Source: CAYXWH01 sp964468755 (GTDB lineage: Bacteria > Chloroflexota > Dehalococcoidia > Dehalococcoidales > RBG-16-60-22). Taken from it: DNA of 64,000 nt. Positions 1 to 8,630 of the stretch are shown here, piece by piece; the stretch's first letter is position 1, and each line of letters opens with the position of its first letter. The stretch spans positions 50,906-114,905 of the forward strand of contig CAYXWH010000001.1 in assembly GCA_964468755.1 (NCBI GenBank). Direction: 5' to 3'. Under the pieces are notes generated by a model, which had not been told where the DNA came from, made no database searches, and saw only the letters and a list, made by a program, of their open reading frames with translations. The translations under genes and the position numbers were made by a program.

Positions 1-906
1 TTCGTAGAAGATGACGTGTATCATGGCCAGGGCAAACGCCAACTCGGTACCCGGCCTTACCGGTATCCAGCGATATGCCTTGGACGCCTCAGGAGAAAAG
101 CGGGGGTCAAGGGTAACCAGCTTCATACCGCGGTCGATAGCGTCCAGGAACCGCTTGGTGGCGTGCGGCGAACCGGCGTTGGGGCCCACCGTTCTGCCGG
201 GAGCAATGAGGTATTTACAGTGTTGCAGGTCGGTAATGTATTCCGGATGCTGCCCGTGGACGAGGTTGGCTGCATAGTGAATGGCACAGAGCGGGCCGTG
301 AGAAAAGACTTCATTCGGTGTCCCGAAGGCTCTGGAGAAGATAAGGCTGCCATGGGTGTAGTTAACACTCTTTTCCCACTCTTTACAGGTAACGAGAAAG
401 TCCTCAGCGGCACCCCAGCCTTCCCATACCGCCAGCTTACGAGGGTCTTCCTCCCTGATTTTCTTCAGCCGCTGGCCTACCGTGTCCAGGGCTTCCTCCC
501 AGCTAATCTCCACCCAGCCCGGGTCGACATCAGGACCCTTCTCCGGGTTGGTACGCTTCATGGGAGCTTTTACCCGATACGGATTATACAATCCCTGAAC
601 GGCAGCAACGCCCCGGATACAGAGCCTGCCCTGACTCAGCGGGCTGTCCGGATTGCCTTCGATATTGACTACCACGCCATCTTTGAGGTGGACCCTGGTG
701 CTACAGTCAGCCTGCATGCAGCCCATGCAGTAGCTATATATCCACTCCTCTTGCGATGAATTCTTCTCGGGCATGGGAGTACCCAGTGTGACCGTGGTCT
801 TGCGTTCGATATCAAGGGATTTACTGAGTGAGGCTAATTCCTTGGCTGCTGAGGATGTGTGCTGAATTGCTGATTCGTTGTTTTCACCCGCTTTTTTTCT
901 CGGCAT
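1..906 (-). CDS. molybdopterin oxidoreductase, DMSO-reductase family (N-terminal part)
   Basis: Large catalytic subunit of a bis-MGD molybdenum (or tungsten) enzyme; about 302 N-terminal residues are present and the gene leaves the window at the left edge. Near residue 60 there is a Cys motif CMGCMQADC (C-x2-C-x4-C) followed 28 residues later by the fourth Cys in GRLCIRG, the usual ligand set for the proximal [4Fe-4S] cluster. Next come the family stretches GLYNPYRVKAPMKR and a WEEAL segment. There is no Tat or Sec signal (MPRKKAGENN), so the enzyme is probably cytoplasmic. ATG is at 906, preceded by GGAG. It is the last gene of a leftward group with two ferredoxins and a flavoprotein that could carry its electrons. 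The C-x2-C-x4-C spacing is one residue longer than the common x3. The substrate cannot be told from this part. Confidence 0.85.
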   Translation of the reverse strand, partial: MPRKKAGENNESAIQHTSSAAKELASLSKSLDIERKTTVTLGTPMPEKNSSQEEWIYSYCMGCMQADCSTRVHLKDGVVVNIEGNPDSPLSQGRLCIRGVAAVQGLYNPYRVKAPMKRTNPEKGPDVDPGWVEISWEEALDTVGQRLKKIREEDPRKLAVWEGWGAAEDFLVTCKEWEKSVNYTHGSLIFSRAFGTPNEVFSHGPLCAIHYAANLVHGQHPEYITDLQHCKYLIAPGRTVGPNAGSPHATKRFLDAIDRGMKLVTLDPRFSPEASKAYRWIPVRPGTELAFALAMIHVIFYE

Positions 907-937
907 CGCTTGTTAGCTCCAGAAATCCGGTTTTCAC

Positions 938-972
938 TATATATGCTGGTTATTAATTACATCAACCAGCAT
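938..972 (-). promoter_or_regulatory. promoter with overlapping inverted repeat, molybdo-oxidoreductase gene
   Basis: On the minus strand a TTGATG -35 (965-960) lies 16 bp before a TATATA -10 (943-938), about 30 bp ahead of the ATG at 906. A perfect 9-bp inverted repeat, ATGCTGGTT (943-951) and AACCAGCAT (964-972), separated by 12 bases, covers most of the promoter. Such placement is typical of a repressor site. It means the oxidoreductase can be expressed apart from the upstream ferredoxins. The regulator is unknown. Confidence 0.5.
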
Positions 973-1275
973 CAGAGCATCACCACTCGCACTCGCATGC
1001 TTATTCGGTTCAACATCGAATTCAGCTCGCAGTGGCTGATTTTATCCAGCAACACCACTTCGCTAGTGAAAGAAGAATGAAGCTCTTCTCTTATTATTAT
1101 ACGTATAGAGTTACGGGAAAGTCAACGAACCAATACCAGTGCTCAGTCTTCCATTCTGTTTCCAGGTTGGTTCAGGTACGCGCTGTCTTAAAGCAATCCC
1201 CGCACCGGAACAATAGCAAGGATGAAGACTACCATGATGATTGGCCTTCATCCATCGCTCATTAGTAAGCTGTCG
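973..1275. other. intergenic stretch, no gene seen
   Basis: Between the ferredoxin ending at 1276 and the promoter of the molybdo-oxidoreductase I see no open frame with a plausible ribosome site and no clear terminator hairpin. Short plus-strand frames here lack composition or motifs of real proteins. Confidence 0.4.
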
Positions 1276-1626
1276 TTAGCCTACTGGCGGTCTGGTGTTG
1301 GGTGGCGGGGGGTTCTTCATGCCGATGCGGAAGTACTCGCCGGTCGCCTTGCGCTTCCAGCCAACCCGCTGGTTCAACGGGTGCTCCATCCGTATCGCCC
1401 CCGGTACCGGACACGGCTCAACACAGCAACCACCAAACCAGCACTCATCAGGATAGAGCACTATAGGCGGTTTGCCCTTCTCCAGATTGGGCACCAGCAC
1501 ATCCGTCCGGCATACCTCCACGCAATTATTACACCCGGTACAGAGCTCCGGGTCGATGATTATTGCCTGGCATGGGGTCATCGGATTGGGGACCATGTAG
1601 GCCTCATTGTAGACTTCGCTCACCAT
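1276..1626 (-). CDS. ferredoxin, two [4Fe-4S] motifs (second one atypical)
   Basis: 116-residue electron-transfer protein. The first cluster motif is canonical (CTGCNNCVEVC, residues about 29-39). The second reads CWFGGCCVEPCP, so the usual second Cys of CxxCxxC is shifted two places (compare the common CWYCGSC pattern), followed by VPGAI. The C-terminal 35 residues are basic and proline-rich without motif. Start ATG at 1626 with AAGGAGG nine bases upstream. It lies between a second ferredoxin and the molybdo-oxidoreductase, and most likely passes electrons between the flavoprotein and molybdenum subunits; that is inference. It resembles the iron-sulfur beta subunits of AprAB-like and polyferredoxin-like oxidoreductases, but the exact subfamily is not clear. 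Confidence 0.85.
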   Translation of the reverse strand: MVSEVYNEAYMVPNPMTPCQAIIIDPELCTGCNNCVEVCRTDVLVPNLEKGKPPIVLYPDECWFGGCCVEPCPVPGAIRMEHPLNQRVGWKRKATGEYFRIGMKNPPPPNTRPPVG

Positions 1627-1739
1627 TAGACAAGACCTCCTTAGCTATGCGACTGGCAGCCTTCTGCAAAAATTTATCCATTAATAACGATTATCCAAAT
1701 ATCGCTCAATTTTCGGCAAATACTCTTAATCGTTCTTAT

Positions 1740-1961
1740 CTATCCCCAGCTCACTAGCAGCGGCGAACTCTTTTCCGGGGTAACCGTTATCGCATTCGTC
1801 GGGCAGTCAAGCACGCAGAATTCGCACAACATGCAGTCTTCAGGATAGGTAATGACCGCTTTCTTGCTTTTCCTGTCCATCCGAAACACGTCCATGGGAC
1901 ATATTTTAACACATATCCCGCAGCCGTTGCATAGTTCCGGGTCAATCCTCTCTATCGCCAT
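1740..1961 (-). CDS. 2[4Fe-4S] ferredoxin
   Basis: 73-residue bacterial-type ferredoxin with two perfect cluster motifs: CNGCGICVKICP near residue 11 and CMLCEFCVLDCP near residue 43, each followed by a short beta turn. Both clusters should be low-potential [4Fe-4S]. The start ATG at 1961 has GGAGG seven bases upstream. It sits 76 bp downstream of the flavoprotein gene and 113 bp upstream of the second ferredoxin, all on the same strand, so it is most likely the electron acceptor or donor of the flavoprotein. Confidence 0.9.
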   Translation of the reverse strand: MAIERIDPELCNGCGICVKICPMDVFRMDRKSKKAVITYPEDCMLCEFCVLDCPTNAITVTPEKSSPLLVSWG

Positions 1962-2037
1962 TATACTACCTCCTGCCCATAGAGTTCAAGAATCTCAAGT
2001 TAGTCCATGCTACCACCAGTTCAAAAAACAGTGACCA

Positions 2038-3645
2038 CTACTCTCCGGGAAGCCGCCAGGGATACCTCTGTTCATAGGGCTGGGACAGGTCAGGCCGCCA
2101 TTCCTGGGGTACCGGCTGCTTAAATACCTTCATCTCACTGTTTTCCTCCTGCAGCAGTACCCATGCCAGCCAGTTCGCGTCATCCCGGCGGGGATAGTCT
2201 TCACGGTAATGGCAGCCACGGCTTTCTGTCCGGAATAGCGAAGCCCTCAGCCTCATCTCGGCATTCAGAATCATGTTCTTCGTTTCAAGTGCCAAACGCA
2301 ACTCGTGCGGGTCCCGGGCAAATATTTTTGGAGCCATGTGGTCTCTCAGGAACTCGGTTATGGTCAATGCCGCTCTCATGCGGTCTTCTTTCTTGATATA
2401 CAAAATGAAATACGGCATCATGGTGTTCTGTAATACCTGGGTCACCCACCTCGGACTGAAGCCACCTTTACGCTCCGCCGGCGCCTGGACTATCTTCTTT
2501 ATCCGGGACACCTCCTGGTCGTCGATTTCCGGCTTCTCTGCCTGTTTGGCATACCCGGCAGCCGCCACACCGGCAATAGTCCCGGTAACCGAGGAACCGC
2601 CGAGCGCACAACCAATGGCACCGTACACAGCACCCATCTGCATGGTGCCCAGAGCATCGCCAGCGGCGTAAAGCCCGGAGAGACTGGTGGCACAGCTGGT
2701 ATCAACCGGCCAGATACCTTCGGCTTTATGGACCGACATGCCAGAGGAAGCTCCGCCTATCCGTACCGACTTCTCGCCATCAGGCATTTGCGAATATACT
2801 GGTGCCCGTCCCGCATGGGCTTCAAACTCCATATCCAGAAACAAGGTACCGCGACCGGTTATCTCATTACCCTCGGCATTTAACTGCTTGCCCCGGCGGG
2901 GTCCGCCACTCATCCTCTTGGCGAAGCCGAGATATGCCGGGTGCTCGGCACCGGTGGGGTGCGTATCGGCAAATTCCTTGCCGGTTATCTCAGCACCGGC
3001 CCGGTACGCCATGGCATCACCATCCGCCGTCAACGCCGAAATGGGCCAGCCCCAGGGCTTGAAACCCCCGGCTCCCGAGCACAGCACCGTCGCCTTTACC
3101 CGGAAAACATAAATATCATAACTCTCCATGGGAATGCCGATGACACCCACAATCCGGCCGTCCTGCTTCAAAAGGTCGGTGACCATGATTCTGTCCATGA
3201 GCTTGACGCCCCGCTTCACCGCCTGCTTCCTCATAAGCTCGGCAAATACCTTGGCCCCCATATGGGCTGCCCGGCAGGGTCCCAGCATCGATTCGGACCG
3301 GAATAGCGTCCCATCTTCATTCTTGCGGAACTCCACTCCCCAGGAAACGAGGTCCTGGTACCGGGCGTAGGACTCCTTAAAGGCGATTTCCGTCCATTCC
3401 CGGTTATTGACATACTGACCCACCCGGCTGACCTGTTCCACCCAGGCAGCTAAATCATCACCCCACTCCGGGTTAAAGACCGAGTAACTGCCGGCAAACG
3501 GGGTTTGCCCTGATTTACCAGCATACCCCTTGTCCACCAGGGTCACCACTACCCCCTGCTCCTTTGCCTTTATCGCCGCAAAGAGACCGGCTATGCCTCC
3601 ACCGACTATCAGTACATCCGTCTCTACCACCTTTGCCGCTGGCAT
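2038..3645 (-). CDS. FAD-dependent reductase/dehydrogenase, SdhA/FrdA/AprA flavoprotein superfamily
   Basis: 535-residue flavoprotein. The N-terminal dinucleotide fold is clear (VLIVGGGIAGLFAAIKA, residues about 12-28), the FAD site closes with SGLYAAGDALG near residue 325, and the C-terminal helical domain has the family signature TESRGCHYREDYPRRDD that in succinate dehydrogenase and fumarate reductase lies near the active site. There are no membrane segments or signal peptide. ATG at 3645 follows AAGGAG by eight bases. It is the first gene of the leftward flavoprotein-ferredoxin-ferredoxin-molybdoenzyme group. Adenylylsulfate reductase alpha and fumarate reductase are the nearest known types, but the conserved substrate residues cannot be checked by eye, so the reaction is left open. 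Confidence 0.85.
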   Translation of the reverse strand: MPAAKVVETDVLIVGGGIAGLFAAIKAKEQGVVVTLVDKGYAGKSGQTPFAGSYSVFNPEWGDDLAAWVEQVSRVGQYVNNREWTEIAFKESYARYQDLVSWGVEFRKNEDGTLFRSESMLGPCRAAHMGAKVFAELMRKQAVKRGVKLMDRIMVTDLLKQDGRIVGVIGIPMESYDIYVFRVKATVLCSGAGGFKPWGWPISALTADGDAMAYRAGAEITGKEFADTHPTGAEHPAYLGFAKRMSGGPRRGKQLNAEGNEITGRGTLFLDMEFEAHAGRAPVYSQMPDGEKSVRIGGASSGMSVHKAEGIWPVDTSCATSLSGLYAAGDALGTMQMGAVYGAIGCALGGSSVTGTIAGVAAAGYAKQAEKPEIDDQEVSRIKKIVQAPAERKGGFSPRWVTQVLQNTMMPYFILYIKKEDRMRAALTITEFLRDHMAPKIFARDPHELRLALETKNMILNAEMRLRASLFRTESRGCHYREDYPRRDDANWLAWVLLQEENSEMKVFKQPVPQEWRPDLSQPYEQRYPWRLPGE

Positions 3646-3882
3646 TTATGATTCTCCTTTCCCACGCTTTTCAGCAAACAGGCACGGATATAACATCATT
3701 CCAAGCCTGCCGAAAGTATGACCGCGCAGCACGGTTTCTCATTTTCGATGACGGGAAAAACACCAAGGACAACCCTGCGGACAGCAGAGCCCTCACACCA
3801 GGGATGACGCTATCCAGCACATTGTCATATCGACCAACATCCATTGTTTTATGCTCGATATGGTAATTTTTTATCCATTTTG

Positions 3883-3911
3883 TTGACATTCTATAACTCA
3901 AAAGTGATAAT
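3883..3911 (+). promoter_or_regulatory. sigma-70 promoter, MFS carrier gene
   Basis: TTGACA (3883-3888), 17-bp spacer, GATAAT (3906-3911). The ATG at 3927 follows the -10 by only 15 bases and has no Shine-Dalgarno site, so the message should have a leader of under 10 nt. Confidence 0.75.
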
Positions 3912-3926
3912 AATACATAACGACTT

Positions 3927-5150
3927 ATGAAGTCAAGCCATTACTGCTGGTATATTCTGTCTCTGGCTACGGCAACCCATATATTTGCGGTTGCCATGCC
4001 TATGATGTGCATGCCCGTGCTTTTCAGCGAGATAGCCGGTGACCTTAATTTGAATCTTGTACAGATAGGCACGGTCTGGGGCGCCGGTTACCTGGCAGGA
4101 GCAATCAGCGGTCTTGGTGGCGGCTTGATTGGCGACCGGTACGGGACCAAACGCACCCTCATAACTACCTGCCTGCTCGGCGGAATCACCGGAGCACTGC
4201 GGGGTATAGCCACCAGTTTCATCGGGCTATCGACAACCGTGTTCTTCTTTGGCTTCATGACCACCACGATATCATTAAACGCGCACAAAGTTGCCGGCGA
4301 ACAGTTTTCCAGGCACCGCCTGGGAATTGCCAACGGCATCCTCTCCGCCGGTATGGGCATCGGCTTTATGCTGGGGTCAATGATCAGCGCCACGGTACTT
4401 TCCCCGCTACTCGGCGGCTGGCGAAATGTCCTCTTCCTCTACGGAAGTATTTCCATATTATTTGGTTTTCTCTGGTTTCTTCCCGGGCGTGAGCCCGACC
4501 AGCTTGAAACCACGCCCTCCCCCACTGTAATCCCGTTTCGCCAGGCACTAGTGAAAGTGCTCCCCATGAAAAATGTGTGGCTCATTGCCCTGGTTAGAAT
4601 GTTTTTTACCGCCGCTACTGTGGGATACGCCGGTTACCTGCCCCTTTTCCTTCGAGGAGTGGGCTGGACGGCAGTCAGTGCCGACGGTGCCCTGGCTGCC
4701 GCCACCGGGGTAAGTACGATAGGGGTAATAGCCCTGACCTTGCTCTCAGATAAGCTGGGGTTGAGAAAAGTGGTCCTCATCGCCACGGCGCTGGTAGTGA
4801 CTACCGGCATCGGTCTACTCTCAGTACTGCATAATATGATGGTCTGGCTGATAGTGGTACTGGTGGGCTTTGTCCGTGAAGGATTTGTCGCCACCACCAT
4901 CACCACAACCATGGAGACCAGGGGTGTTGGCAGCCAGTACGCCGGAACAGCCCTCGGAATCACCGTAGCCTTTATGAACCTGGGCGGGTTTTTCGGTCCG
5001 CCCCTCGGCAATAGTCTGGCAACTATTAATGCCGGCCTGCCCTTTGCCTTCTGGGCTGCCATGGGAATCATTACTCTATTGGTAATCCTGTTCGTGGAGG
5101 AGACGGGGCAAAGGAAAGGCGGTTTGACAAGCACAAATCAGGTAACATAG
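3927..5150 (+). CDS. MFS transporter
   Basis: 407-residue carrier with about 12 hydrophobic segments. The loop between segments 2 and 3 shows the MFS signature GGGLIGDRYGTKRT (residues about 62-75), and a second copy-like loop LLSDKLGLRK lies after segment 8, as expected for the two six-helix halves. It is clearly paralogous to the carrier at 6727-7977: both begin with a ...WYILSLA... stretch followed by VAMP.MCMPVLFSEI. The pair brackets a small membrane protein and a TauE/SafE exporter. The substrate is not readable; an organic or inorganic anion is a reasonable guess from the neighbours. No ribosome site is seen; the strong promoter just upstream suggests a near-leaderless message. Confidence 0.85.
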   Translation: MKSSHYCWYILSLATATHIFAVAMPMMCMPVLFSEIAGDLNLNLVQIGTVWGAGYLAGAISGLGGGLIGDRYGTKRTLITTCLLGGITGALRGIATSFIGLSTTVFFFGFMTTTISLNAHKVAGEQFSRHRLGIANGILSAGMGIGFMLGSMISATVLSPLLGGWRNVLFLYGSISILFGFLWFLPGREPDQLETTPSPTVIPFRQALVKVLPMKNVWLIALVRMFFTAATVGYAGYLPLFLRGVGWTAVSADGALAAATGVSTIGVIALTLLSDKLGLRKVVLIATALVVTTGIGLLSVLHNMMVWLIVVLVGFVREGFVATTITTTMETRGVGSQYAGTALGITVAFMNLGGFFGPPLGNSLATINAGLPFAFWAAMGIITLLVILFVEETGQRKGGLTSTNQVT

Positions 5151-5318
5151 AATTGAAGACTGCACCTGCGGAAAAGGTTAAAATACTCAATCCGAATTTC
5201 ACCCCGCTTGTTGAGCGATGTCTTACCCACCCAACGGCAAAATACTGCTAACCCGGCAGTTTCCAAAAAAGAAGACGCTGGTCTGTCTTTGAGCTGGAGA
5301 GCAAGGAATAAGCCCGGC

Positions 5319-5570
5319 ATGAGTGAAAAGATAAAGGTCCTGGTTCAAGCGACAATTTTGTTTATTATTACCGTGTTGCTGATATGGCATGCCGTCAACT
5401 GGCATGTCACCGGAATGCACCTTCAGATGTTCGACTGGATTGGGACCGATAAGACCTATATCGCCGTGCTTTACAATTTGGGTTTGATGCTGGTAACCGG
5501 CATGGCACTGGGATTCCTTACAGATAGAATTGCTACCCTGCTAAGGCACGGGAAAAGAGGGGACAAATAA
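5319..5570 (+). CDS. small two-helix membrane protein
   Basis: 83 residues with two hydrophobic segments (residues about 6-26 and 48-68) and a basic C-terminal tail (RHGKRGDK). The frame is open further upstream to 5208, but those residues are polar and unlike a membrane protein start; ATG 5319 has an AAGGA about 12 bases upstream and gives a normal N-terminus. It sits 25 bp before the TauE/SafE exporter and could be its partner subunit or an assembly factor, much as small membrane subunits accompany other exporters. I do not recognise the family. Confidence 0.65.
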   Translation: MSEKIKVLVQATILFIITVLLIWHAVNWHVTGMHLQMFDWIGTDKTYIAVLYNLGLMLVTGMALGFLTDRIATLLRHGKRGDK

Positions 5571-5595
5571 CCATTAATACTAGTGGTTAAACAAA

Positions 5596-6684
5596 ATGAT
5601 AACATTCCCAGCATTATCCGGAGTTGAGATCAACGTATTTTTACTCGTCTTCATCGGACTTGGCGCCGGGATTCTCAGCGGTTTTTCCGGCGTCGGCGGC
5701 TCATTTGTGGTGACACCGGCCCTGATTATTATTGGCTTCCCGGCCAATTACGCCGTAGGCACCAGCCTTGCCTGGGTTATGGGCAATGCCATCGTCGGCA
5801 CCTTCCGGCACAGAAAACTGGGTAACGTTGATATGAAGCTGGGGCTGGTCATTATCGTGGCAGTCATGGGAGGCGTGGAAATCGGGGTGAGAATTATCAA
5901 CCGGGCTACCGCCGCCGGGATGGCTAACGAGGTAGTACTCTCCATTTCCACATGTGTTCTGCTTATCGTAGGCACCTATACCCTGCTGGAAAGCATCCGC
6001 AGGAAGCGATACCTTGACCGGGCACTGGCTCAAGGGGCCAAATCAGCGCCGGAGACAAATGGCACCTCTCTTTCCCGGAAGCTACAGAGCATTTACCTGC
6101 CGCCGAGAATACATTTTGCAAGGTCGGGGATTACCATATCCCTGTGGATTATACTCGCCGCAGGTTTCATCACCGGCATGATAGTGGGTATTATCGGGGT
6201 TGGCGGCGGTTTTATTATGGTGCCGTCACTGGTATACCTCATCGGCCTGCCATCGTTCATGGCCGTCGGCACTGATCTGTTCCAGATTATCTTCTCCGCC
6301 GCTTTCGGTTCTATCCGCCACACCATGAGCGGCAATGTGATTATCTTTGCTTCCCTGATTATGCTTATTGCCTCCAGCGTCGGGGTACAGTTCGGGGCAC
6401 TGGTCACCCGCTATGTACGCGGTGTCTCGGTGCGATTTGTCCTCGGCCTTACCATAGTAATCGCCGCTGTGGGCGCCATCCTCAAGCTGGCAAATACCCT
6501 GGTTACAACCACCACTGTAGGACTTGAGATAGGGTCAATCGTGGTTATTTTTAGCGGTATGGGAATAGCCATAGTGATAATTGCCTTACTTTTTATTATG
6601 GCTCTTCGCTCCCGCTCCGGTCATTCCATTCCACCCTTTATAAAGGCTTTTCTGGCTACCGGCGGTTCCCCTGCGGAAAAGTAG
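5596..6684 (+). CDS. TauE/SafE family sulfite/organosulfonate exporter-like permease
   Basis: 362-residue membrane protein of the TauE/SafE (former DUF81) family. Two internal repeats are visible: the first half has GILSGFSGVGGSFVVTPAL near residue 25 and the second GIIGVGGGFIMVPSLVYL near residue 205, each followed by a conserved VGT stretch (AVGTSLAW, AVGTDLFQ). A hydrophilic loop of about 40 residues separates the halves. Family members export sulfite, sulfoacetate or related anions, but many have no known substrate. Together with the AprA/FrdA-like flavoprotein nearby, a sulfur role is attractive but unproven. No good ribosome site is seen. Confidence 0.85.
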   Translation: MITFPALSGVEINVFLLVFIGLGAGILSGFSGVGGSFVVTPALIIIGFPANYAVGTSLAWVMGNAIVGTFRHRKLGNVDMKLGLVIIVAVMGGVEIGVRIINRATAAGMANEVVLSISTCVLLIVGTYTLLESIRRKRYLDRALAQGAKSAPETNGTSLSRKLQSIYLPPRIHFARSGITISLWIILAAGFITGMIVGIIGVGGGFIMVPSLVYLIGLPSFMAVGTDLFQIIFSAAFGSIRHTMSGNVIIFASLIMLIASSVGVQFGALVTRYVRGVSVRFVLGLTIVIAAVGAILKLANTLVTTTTVGLEIGSIVVIFSGMGIAIVIIALLFIMALRSRSGHSIPPFIKAFLATGGSPAEK

Positions 6685-6726
6685 TCATTCTCTATACCGG
6701 CGACTTTATCACACTTTCCGCAAATT

Positions 6727-7977
6727 CTATAAGCGGTCGGACGGTATCTCCGCGGTCGCCGACATTCTCACGCCCTTGCCCACCCCGGACTCCCTTATGA
6801 AATAGAAGCTAATCAGGGCAACTGCCGCCCACACCGCCCAGAACATGAAGGGGACATTCAGTCCGAAGCTGGCAAAGCTGTTGCCCAGCGGCGGAGAGAA
6901 CACATTGCCAAGCTTGCCAAGGGTATAAATCAACCCCAGTGCCGTACCGGTATAGGCTGCCCCAACCCCTTCCGTCTCGATAACCATGGTAATATAGAGC
7001 GCCATAAAACCATCGCGAGCCATGCCGGCTATCAATACCGCCACCCATACCAGCGGGCCGGACACTACCGACAGTAGACCGACGCCGATTACCGCCATCA
7101 GGGCAGCAATAAAAAGGAGCGGTTTTCTTATGCCAAGCCGGTCGGATAACAGGGTGAGCGGGATAGCCGTCGCCATGCTGATTCCGTGGAATGAGGCCAG
7201 GGCACCATCGGCACTGGCTGCTGTCCAGCCAATCTCACGCAAATACAGTGGCAGATAACCAAGCATCCCCTGATAACAGCCGCCTACACCGAGCACAACG
7301 AGAGCGATAACCCACACCTGCTTGATTCGGACCACTCTGGAAACCGCCCGGCGGAACGGAACGGTACCGCTATCACCGGAGGCTTGCCCCACCTCAGCGG
7401 GCTTCGTTCTAGTCAGAAACCAGAGGAAACTGATAACCAGGGAAACAGCCCCGTAGAGAAAGAGGACATTTCGCCAGCCACCGAGTAGCGGGGAAAGTAC
7501 CGTGGCGCTGAACATCGACCCCAGTAAAAAACCCAGCGCCATTCCCACGGCAACAACGCCATTGGCCAGCCCCAGACGCTTTCCGGTGAACCACACGCCA
7601 CAGGTTTTGTGCACTCCCATCGGCACCATTATCGTAGCCAGACCGAAGAGCACCACTGTTGCCGCCAGACTGGTAAATCCAACGGCTAACCCTCGTAGTC
7701 CACCCGCCAGGCCAGCCAGCAGGCAACCGAAAGCGAGCATGCGCTTCGTGCCAATCCGGTCACCAATCAGTCCGCCAAATAGACTTACAAAAATACCGGC
7801 CACGCCGAACATGCCCCATATCGTGCCTACCTCAACCAGGCTCAAACCCAGCTCATCAGATATCTCGCTGAAGAGCACCGGCATGCACATCTGGGGCATG
7901 GCAACCGAAAAGGTATGGGTAAGCGCTGCCAGAGACAGGATATACCATTTGTAGTTTGAGTGATGACTGTTTTTCAT
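6727..7977 (-). CDS. MFS transporter, paralogue of the carrier at 3927
   Basis: 416 residues with about 12 membrane segments. MFS loop signature GGLIGDRIGTKRM near residue 68 and second-half loop LLSDRLGIRK. The N-terminal third is closely similar to the carrier encoded at 3927-5150, so the two arose by duplication, now in opposite orientation around the TauE-like gene, with which this gene converges (42 bp between stops). An 11-bp palindrome GGATACTATCC lies about 60 bp upstream of the start (8035-8045). No substrate can be assigned. Confidence 0.85.
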   Translation of the reverse strand: MKNSHHSNYKWYILSLAALTHTFSVAMPQMCMPVLFSEISDELGLSLVEVGTIWGMFGVAGIFVSLFGGLIGDRIGTKRMLAFGCLLAGLAGGLRGLAVGFTSLAATVVLFGLATIMVPMGVHKTCGVWFTGKRLGLANGVVAVGMALGFLLGSMFSATVLSPLLGGWRNVLFLYGAVSLVISFLWFLTRTKPAEVGQASGDSGTVPFRRAVSRVVRIKQVWVIALVVLGVGGCYQGMLGYLPLYLREIGWTAASADGALASFHGISMATAIPLTLLSDRLGIRKPLLFIAALMAVIGVGLLSVVSGPLVWVAVLIAGMARDGFMALYITMVIETEGVGAAYTGTALGLIYTLGKLGNVFSPPLGNSFASFGLNVPFMFWAVWAAVALISFYFIRESGVGKGVRMSATAEIPSDRL

Positions 7978-8630
7978 AAGCGAGTACTGGCCGTCTAGTT
8001 GACTTTCAGACTGGAGGAAGCCAATATGATAGAGGGATACTATCCAGCATAACCCGTGTAATTTTAATCATATCCGGCGGTTATTCATTCCCCGGATGTC
8101 GCTGGCTGGCGTCTGCCTGACGGAACGCTCAACTCACCGTCACTATCAGTGTAGTGCAGGTCAAACCACCACTTCTCTTCCTCATTGGACCTGCCATAGC
8201 CAAGCAGCCAGCTTGACTTTGTAGCGAGCCTCATGGTTAACGCCGAGCGTTCCACGAAACTCCTCGAGTAATCCAGACTGCGATTGCAATTCAGTGAGGT
8301 CAATGCTCGTTCTCAGCCAGTTTCGGTAGCGATAGCCAGCAGGAATGATGCGAATAATCCCTCTAACATTACCAGCATTACTTGATAAATGTCAATGTTT
8401 CAAAAATGTAAAATCGTCAGATTGCCTATTATTATAATGTAAATTGCCATTATGACTATGGACACAGCCTGCATGCCGGTCAATTCTATCAGTAGCCAGT
8501 GGCTTGCCGGCGCAGTTTACCGGTCAGAAGCCAAAGATAAGTTTGAAAAATTTACCTAAAGGTGCAATACTGAAATTAGTACAGAAAAACCAGATTTGCC
8601 AGCATATTTCCACCAAGTGAATGGTGCACC
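7978..8630. other. long intergenic region between divergent genes
   Basis: 653 bp between the leftward MFS gene and the rightward acyl-CoA synthetase gene. It holds the palindrome GGATACTATCC (8035-8045), an A+T-rich zone around 8395-8450 with a TATAAT (8433-8438) lacking a good -35, and a 12-bp palindrome ATGGTGCACCAT (8621-8632) that covers the start codon of the synthetase. A 72-residue minus-strand frame (8085-8303, TTG start) has no motif I recognise and no convincing ribosome site. No terminator is seen. Confidence 0.4.

Noticed and set aside
16..759. Long plus-strand open frame of 247 codons
   Set aside because: It is the antisense of the molybdo-oxidoreductase, whose minus-strand translation shows the Cys motif and family blocks.
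1032..1629. Plus-strand frames of 77 and 135 codons
   Set aside because: The second is antisense to the ferredoxin; the first has no ribosome site or motif and lies in an otherwise empty gap.
8085..8303. Minus-strand frame of 72 codons upstream of the MFS gene
   Set aside because: TTG start, no convincing ribosome site, no recognisable motif; could be a remnant but there is no proof.
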